Shown piece after piece: positions 42,971-46,846 of a stretch of 46,846 bases of DNA. The notes under the pieces were generated by a model. The model did not search any database. It had not been told where the DNA came from and worked only from the letters and a program-made list of their open reading frames with translations. The stretch is taken from assembly GCA_016744065.1 (NCBI GenBank), contig JADGFA010000033.1, positions 1 through 46,846 of the forward strand. Direction: 5' to 3'. A program made the position numbers and the translations under genes. The stretch is from Gammaproteobacteria bacterium (GTDB lineage Bacteria; Pseudomonadota; Gammaproteobacteria; SZUA-229). How positions within the stretch are numbered: position 1 is the first letter of the stretch; every line of letters begins with the position of its first letter.

Positions 42971-43633
42971 ATGATTTTAACTAAAAACAATAATTTTTTT
43001 GGCCTGCTTATAGGGCAGCTTACCCTTATTTTTACTATGCCGATGCTACATTATCTTAGCGAAGAAACCGGCAGGCTTATTTTACATAGCGCTATTATCG
43101 GCATGATTTTATTAACTATAATAGGCAACCAGAAAAATAAAGCCTGGTATAAATCTATTATCATTTTAACCACTTTAGAAATTATTATTTTAATATTAGC
43201 CTCAATACTAGATGACCTGATTCTAACCTACATTGCTATTACCCTTAGTATCTTTTTTCTTATTACCAGCATTGCCGTGGCATTTAAAAGTGTTTTTTTC
43301 AGCCCCGTTATTTCAGTAAATCAACTCGTAGGTGCATCTTGCATTTATTTACTACTGGGTATTATTGGTGCTATTTTATATTCAAACCTTTTCTTTATAT
43401 CACCCGGTTCATTTTCAGGCCTTATTGACATGAAGAGTGAACTACATTTTCCCGAATTTATGTATTACAGCTATGTTACCTTAACCACCTTAGGCTTTGG
43501 TGACATTACGCCCATTTCTCCCGTAGCAAAAACATTATCTTTCATGCAGGCAATTATTGGTCAACTTTACTTAACCATAATGGTCGCAGGACTTGTAGGC
43601 AAAGCCATTAACAACAACAAACCTAAAGATTAA
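42971..43633 (+). CDS. Six-TM potassium-channel-like protein
   Basis: A 220-residue integral membrane protein with about six membrane segments and a pore loop, YSYVTLTTLGFGDITPISPV (about residues 173-192). The selectivity filter is LGFGD where classic potassium channels have VGYGD. The last segment, LTIMVAGLVGKAINNNK, ends in a short tail with no RCK domain. It resembles the 'ion channel family' proteins often annotated beside metabolic genes. Potassium selectivity is inferred from the filter. It follows cysQ by 9 bp and overlaps the convergent gene's end by 4 bp. Confidence 0.84.
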   Translation: MILTKNNNFFGLLIGQLTLIFTMPMLHYLSEETGRLILHSAIIGMILLTIIGNQKNKAWYKSIIILTTLEIIILILASILDDLILTYIAITLSIFFLITSIAVAFKSVFFSPVISVNQLVGASCIYLLLGIIGAILYSNLFFISPGSFSGLIDMKSELHFPEFMYYSYVTLTTLGFGDITPISPVAKTLSFMQAIIGQLYLTIMVAGLVGKAINNNKPKD

Positions 43634-44013
43634 TTAACCAGCTTCCACTGTTGCTCTATTAAACAAAAATTAAAATAACTAATCGCCGACTGGCTGGCAG
43701 ACTGATTTTTAAACTTCAGACGTTTACACTCAGTATCATTCTGCCTATAACGTTTTATAACCGTAATTTCACCCCCATTTTTTGTTTTATTATTACCCCA
43801 ACTGTGGATATCTCCAGGGCTGTTACTTTTCAACACCTGGATATATTCTTCCTGTAATTGCTTTATATCGCTTGCAGAAAAATCAGCGATTACTGCATAC
43901 TTCAGAAACCCCGCATTAGATGCATTCAACTGAGATGACACTAGAAAAAATAACACCATAAAAACGGTGACTAGAAATAATAAGTATACTCGTGTTTTAT
44001 ATAAGCAAAACAT
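43630..44013 (-). CDS. Exported surface-antigen-like protein
   Basis: A 127-residue protein with an N-terminal signal or anchor (VYLLFLVTVFMVLFFLVSSQ). The C-terminal half (SPGDIHSWGNNKTKNGGEIT, then CKRLKFKNQSASQ, CLIEQQWKLVN) resembles the small 17-kDa-antigen-type domain, with its W-N-x-x-T-x-x-G-x-x-T pattern and two cysteines. The role of that domain is unknown. GGAG precedes the ATG by seven bases. Its end overlaps the ion channel gene, convergent. Confidence 0.6.
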   Translation of the reverse strand: MFCLYKTRVYLLFLVTVFMVLFFLVSSQLNASNAGFLKYAVIADFSASDIKQLQEEYIQVLKSNSPGDIHSWGNNKTKNGGEITVIKRYRQNDTECKRLKFKNQSASQSAISYFNFCLIEQQWKLVN

Positions 44014-44092
44014 ACGTACTCTCCAGACCTGTTCATTTCAACCAATGGTATTCCATATATACCTCAACGTCGAGCACACCACTCGCCCCTGC
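44014..44092. other. Left part of the 364-bp gap before the radical SAM gene
   Basis: No gene or clear regulatory site is seen. The gap as a whole runs to 44377. Its middle (44093-44236) is the tandem and palindromic repeat described next, and the last 140 bp up to the ATG at 44378 show no strong promoter. Confidence 0.4.
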
Positions 44093-44236
44093 AACTGTCA
44101 TTCTGGGTGAAAGTAAACTGCCATCCTGAGCAAAGCAACTGTCATCCTGGGCGAAAGCAACTGTCATCCTGAGAGAAAGCGAAGGATCTTAAATACCCAG
44201 ACTACCAGCCTCCCTCACATTCGCTCAGGATAACAG
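44093..44236. repeat. Palindromic element copy 2 with four 22-bp tandem left arms
   Basis: Four adjacent 22-bp units (44093-44114, 44115-44136, 44137-44158, 44159-44180) follow the pattern AACTGTCATCCTGGGCGAAAGC with a few changes each. The last unit is also the left arm of a 76-bp palindrome (44161-44236) that shares its arms and CTTAAATACCC core with the copy at 16148-16222. The arm, but not the right half, has been multiplied here. It is not a CRISPR: there are no spacers. Confidence 0.85.
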
Positions 44237-44377
44237 CCATTCACAGATGGCGATTATTGGTATATGTTTACCTGTACCTTCTTTTTAAACCCAATACTGA
44301 ATAAGCTGAGGCTTAAATAAACCCTATCACCCCTTATACTAAGGTTAATTACCCTCTAAATATGTTACATTTCACCT

Positions 44378-46156
44378 ATGAATACCCCCACTCAAGCCAG
44401 CATTAGTCCTGATATCAGCATACAGTCAGGGCGCCCTTCAGGCGAAATCAAACTTAGCCCTGAAGCACAACAGGATGTACACCAGGCCTACCTGGTAACC
44501 ATGCGTCAACGCTTCAAAACTGAAATTAATCGACTGACCCAGGGAGATATGCAGCGTTTACTAGAAGCACAGCCTGCCGACGCAAACAATCTCAGTTTTT
44601 TGATGACCTATACCTATGCATGGAACTGGCTACAGCAAAACACACATACCCAGTTTCAACACGAAGTACTAGCTGCATTTGCTAACGGGCCACAGGCTTT
44701 TTTAATGCAACTCATTCTCCAGAGCAACAGCACAACTGAATTTATTAGTGCATATATAAATTACTGGCAAAATTATCAGGGTGAACCCCAGTTACAACAA
44801 CAGCAAATATTACATTTATTACACCAGTCAAAAGACAAACAAAGCCTGATTAATACCATTGAAAACACCTGGAATAAACTACACCTGTTCAGTAAAAGTT
44901 TTGCTATAGGTTATAAAGACATCGCAAAGCAGGAAAAAAATCGTTATGCCGATATGCTGGCTGAAGAAGACAGAGAACGCTTAAAGCTGGTAGACAAGTT
45001 ACCCGATGCTCCCACATTAAAGCTCTTCAATAAACTGGGGGTCATTCCTGCCATGGGATGCCCACAAACCTGCCGTCACTGCATGTTCATCTTCCGACCT
45101 TTAATGAAAAACACGGATGACCCTGACGCGCTTTACCAGATACTCAATAAATTAACCACCTCGGTTTTATTTACCGGTGGCGACTTAACAAAACACCTTG
45201 ATCATTTTTATAACGCTATATCCAGTATGCAACATGTCACCACCTTTGCTATTTTATTAAACGGTGACTTTGCTAACAGCAATAAAATTACTGAAGAGGT
45301 TATGGAAAAAATGGCAACAGCTATTCGCCAACGCCCCAGCACCTGGCCCCGAGCTAAAGTACATTTACAAATCAGCTTTGATGAATTTCATCAGGAAGTT
45401 ATCGTTGATAGAAAAGGCCAATTAAAAGAACGCATCCCCGTAGTAAAAATAGCCAATATTGTTGAAACGGCACCTCGATTTATTGATGAAATACAGCTTT
45501 GTTTATGCCACAAACAAAGCCATTTAAATTTTTCTATGGAATTATTTCAAAAAGGTGTTTTTGCACGCCTTGCTAAAGAGCTAGGGCGTCGCGGACATCA
45601 GGTACAGATTTTATCTACAGCACCATCAACTCGTTTAAAACGTAACCCGCATAAACCAGACAAACCGGCACAGCTTATTAAAGACGCCAGCTTTATTTTA
45701 AGCAAATATCCCCAGGCCCCTTTAATGCTAACCAGCTCAACGATTGATGCCTATGGCCGTGCCGAAATGATGGAGCTGCATGAAGCGGTTAATGAACGGG
45801 ATTTATTAAAACAAATGTTAGCCGGTAAGGGAACCGGAATTGAAACCTTCGATAAAGATCTGATGTTCTGGTTTAATGGCTGGGCCACCCTGTTTTCAGC
45901 CGTACATATGTGCCTGGGTAATGTATTTGAAGATGGCATTGAAACAATCCGACAACGCCAGGCAAAAGACCCTTTAAGCAACGCACTGTTTCGTTTTGAT
46001 ATTCGTTTACTGGACTATTATCGTGAATGTCGTAACGACCTGGATAGTATTATTGAAAAATCCACCGGGCCGCATCATCTGTTTCACTGTATAACGGAAA
46101 ACGCTGACATACGCCTGCATATGACCAGGCGTTTGATTGATAACAAAATAACCTGA
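44378..46156 (+). CDS. Uncharacterised radical SAM protein with N-terminal helical domain
   Basis: A 592-residue protein. Residues 1-215 are mostly helical and unrecognised. The radical SAM cluster motif is C-x3-C-x2-C (Cys228, Cys232, Cys235, in MGCPQTCRHCMF), followed by SVLFTGGDLTK, in place of the GGE that contacts the SAM amino group. The barrel continues to about residue 470 and a C-terminal region contains HMCLGNVFEDG and HHLFHCITENAD, with further cysteines that might bind an auxiliary cluster. I cannot name the substrate. The stop lies 5 bp before the convergent PycTM-like gene's stop. The repeat block is its upstream flank. Confidence 0.78.
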   Translation: MNTPTQASISPDISIQSGRPSGEIKLSPEAQQDVHQAYLVTMRQRFKTEINRLTQGDMQRLLEAQPADANNLSFLMTYTYAWNWLQQNTHTQFQHEVLAAFANGPQAFLMQLILQSNSTTEFISAYINYWQNYQGEPQLQQQQILHLLHQSKDKQSLINTIENTWNKLHLFSKSFAIGYKDIAKQEKNRYADMLAEEDRERLKLVDKLPDAPTLKLFNKLGVIPAMGCPQTCRHCMFIFRPLMKNTDDPDALYQILNKLTTSVLFTGGDLTKHLDHFYNAISSMQHVTTFAILLNGDFANSNKITEEVMEKMATAIRQRPSTWPRAKVHLQISFDEFHQEVIVDRKGQLKERIPVVKIANIVETAPRFIDEIQLCLCHKQSHLNFSMELFQKGVFARLAKELGRRGHQVQILSTAPSTRLKRNPHKPDKPAQLIKDASFILSKYPQAPLMLTSSTIDAYGRAEMMELHEAVNERDLLKQMLAGKGTGIETFDKDLMFWFNGWATLFSAVHMCLGNVFEDGIETIRQRQAKDPLSNALFRFDIRLLDYYRECRNDLDSIIEKSTGPHHLFHCITENADIRLHMTRRLIDNKIT

Positions 46157-46161
46157 TGCTC

Positions 46162-46710
46162 TTAACCGCCGCTAAAAAAAACCATAAACAACATGACAAA
46201 AGGTAACATCGCACCCGACACCGCAAATACATACGCATATTTTAACAGCGTATATTTCTTTTTAAGCACCACACCCAGATGATATATATCCCGAATTAAC
46301 AGCTCTTTAATAGCACTGTCATCTTTTACCTCAGCCGATAAATAGGCAACATAATCATCCTCATCAAACTGAGTAAAACAGCCAAAATACAAAGGATTCA
46401 TGGTATTCTGAATACTGTCTGGTCGATACTGACTTCGAGTCTTAGGTGTAATAACCAGAAAAGCCAATAATAAAGCAACCACCTCCATCATCGAAAAACT
46501 AAAAAAAGGCAGCATAAACAACTCTTTGGCGTTTAGAAGCTGTTCACTTTTAGTAAACAAAATGGTAAAAATAACAGCCACAACACCTATAAGAATATTT
46601 GCTTTCTGATCTGCCAGCACAATTAACTGCATCTGATTCTGATTAACCGTACGCAATACAAAAACACCATCAGGGCTATGCTTTTCCTGATTATCAATAT
46701 CTTTTAACAC
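46162..46710 (-). CDS. PycTM/DUF5706-type membrane protein
   Basis: A 182-residue protein resembling the Pycsar effector membrane domain (PycTM, DUF5706). The conserved LRTVNQNQMQLIVLADQKAN leads into ILIGVVAVIFTILFT (first membrane segment). A second segment (SFSMMEVVALLLAFLVI), a cytoplasmic part with a DRYHLG-like helix (IRDIYHLGVVLKKKYTLLKY) and a final segment follow. In defence systems such proteins damage the membrane after a cyclic nucleotide signal; no cyclase is in the window. I start at GTG 46710 because GGGAG lies five bases upstream; GTG 46728 and TTG 46734 lack a ribosome site. Confidence 0.72.
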   Translation of the reverse strand: MLKDIDNQEKHSPDGVFVLRTVNQNQMQLIVLADQKANILIGVVAVIFTILFTKSEQLLNAKELFMLPFFSFSMMEVVALLLAFLVITPKTRSQYRPDSIQNTMNPLYFGCFTQFDEDDYVAYLSAEVKDDSAIKELLIRDIYHLGVVLKKKYTLLKYAYVFAVSGAMLPFVMLFMVFFSGG

Positions 46711-46723
46711 CTTAGCTCCCGCT

Positions 46724-46760
46724 GCCACATTCAACTAAAAAAACTAAAGCCACATTCAAC
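46724..46760. repeat. Two direct copies of GCCACATTCAAC
   Basis: A 12-bp sequence occurs at 46724-46735 and again at 46749-46760, 25 bp apart (start to start). One copy is in the transposase 3' end and the other just beyond, at the start of the PycTM-like region. It may mark an insertion-sequence end or subterminal sites. The true end of the element cannot be defined from one side. Confidence 0.55.
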
Positions 46761-46846
46761 CTACAAGTGCACCACTAGCTATCCTAAATGTTTCGTAGGG
46801 TGTTTGGTAATTTAAACATTTTCTGGGTCGATTGTTAATCCATTTT
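46756..46846 (-). mobile_element. IS30-family transposase, C-terminal end (cut by window edge)
   Basis: The last 91 bp of the window encode the final 29 residues of a transposase, reading in the direction of decreasing coordinates: KWINNRPRKCLNYQTPYETF then RIASGALVG and stop (46756-46758). INNRPRKCLNYQTP is the typical end of IS30-family DDE transposases. The remainder lies outside the window, so whether the element is intact is unknown. The insertion is immediately upstream of the PycTM-like gene and may affect its expression. Confidence 0.8.

Noticed and set aside
44093..44180. CRISPR-like tandem repeat
   Set aside because: The 22-bp units are directly adjacent with no spacers and one is part of a palindrome.
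44378..46710. Radical SAM and PycTM-like genes as a single defence operon
   Set aside because: They are convergent, with stops 5 bp apart; orientation argues against one transcript.

Overview
The window is a contiguous piece of an AT-rich (judged by eye) chromosome from a gammaproteobacterium. The lineage call rests on the gene set: a PilU-type pilus retraction ATPase, DNA polymerase II (PolB), a DeaD/CsdA helicase, PpnN, a YrfG-like nucleotidase divergent from nudE-cysQ, a CusCBA copper/silver exporter and RsgA. I cannot name the genus. Most of the window is ordinary chromosomal core with small accessory patches. No rRNA, tRNA or CRISPR array was seen. The only mobile-element coding sequence is the cut-off end of an IS30-type transposase gene at the right edge.

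Layout. 0.2-3.5 kb: a YihY/BrkB membrane protein, divergent from a YyaL-type thioredoxin-fold protein and a cupin. 3.6-7.6 kb (minus): two paralogous SPOR lipoproteins, a SUMF1-domain protein whose signal-peptide exon-like start is separated from the domain by an in-frame TAA, a CPXCG zinc-ribbon protein, and pilU. 7.7-10.1 kb: polB. 10.1-13.1 kb (minus): remnants, a VOC protein, and a dynamin-like GTPase paired with a single-pass Q-rich membrane protein. 13.7-19.4 kb: small stress or detoxification modules (DHFR-like reductase, two VOC proteins, GloA, YdhR-like protein, tautomerase). Two TetR regulators here have visible operators. 19.9-23.4 kb: cold-adaptation genes deaD and csp, with a DegT aminotransferase between them. 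24.1-30.6 kb (minus): cusCBA with a degenerate HMA protein at the end and a Met/Cys-containing small exported protein at the front. 30.9-37.8 kb: a Crp-family regulator, ppnN, an HNH nuclease, rsgA, a thioesterase and an HD hydrolase. 38.0-39.2 kb: a MerR regulator divergent from a TPMT-type methyltransferase that has a classic 19-bp-spacer MerR promoter. 39.2-44.0 kb: an SDR protein, yrfG < > nudE-cysQ, a 6-TM ion channel and a surface-antigen-like protein. 44.4-46.8 kb: an uncharacterised radical SAM protein convergent with a PycTM/DUF5706-type membrane protein, then the IS30 fragment.

Regulation is unusually readable here. There are paired 20-bp TetR operators at 15.2 kb, three repeated TetR operators at 18.7 kb, a MerR promoter at 38.76 kb, a long csp leader with a clear sigma-70 promoter at 23.6 kb, and a bidirectional terminator at 23.16 kb. 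A dispersed palindromic repeat of about 75 bp occurs twice (16.15 and 44.16 kb). The second copy is preceded by three further 22-bp tandem copies of its left arm.

Several start codons were moved from the longest possible frame to GTG, TTG or internal ATG codons with good Shine-Dalgarno spacing. The reasons are given per gene. All family assignments are from reading the protein sequence only; no database search was possible.
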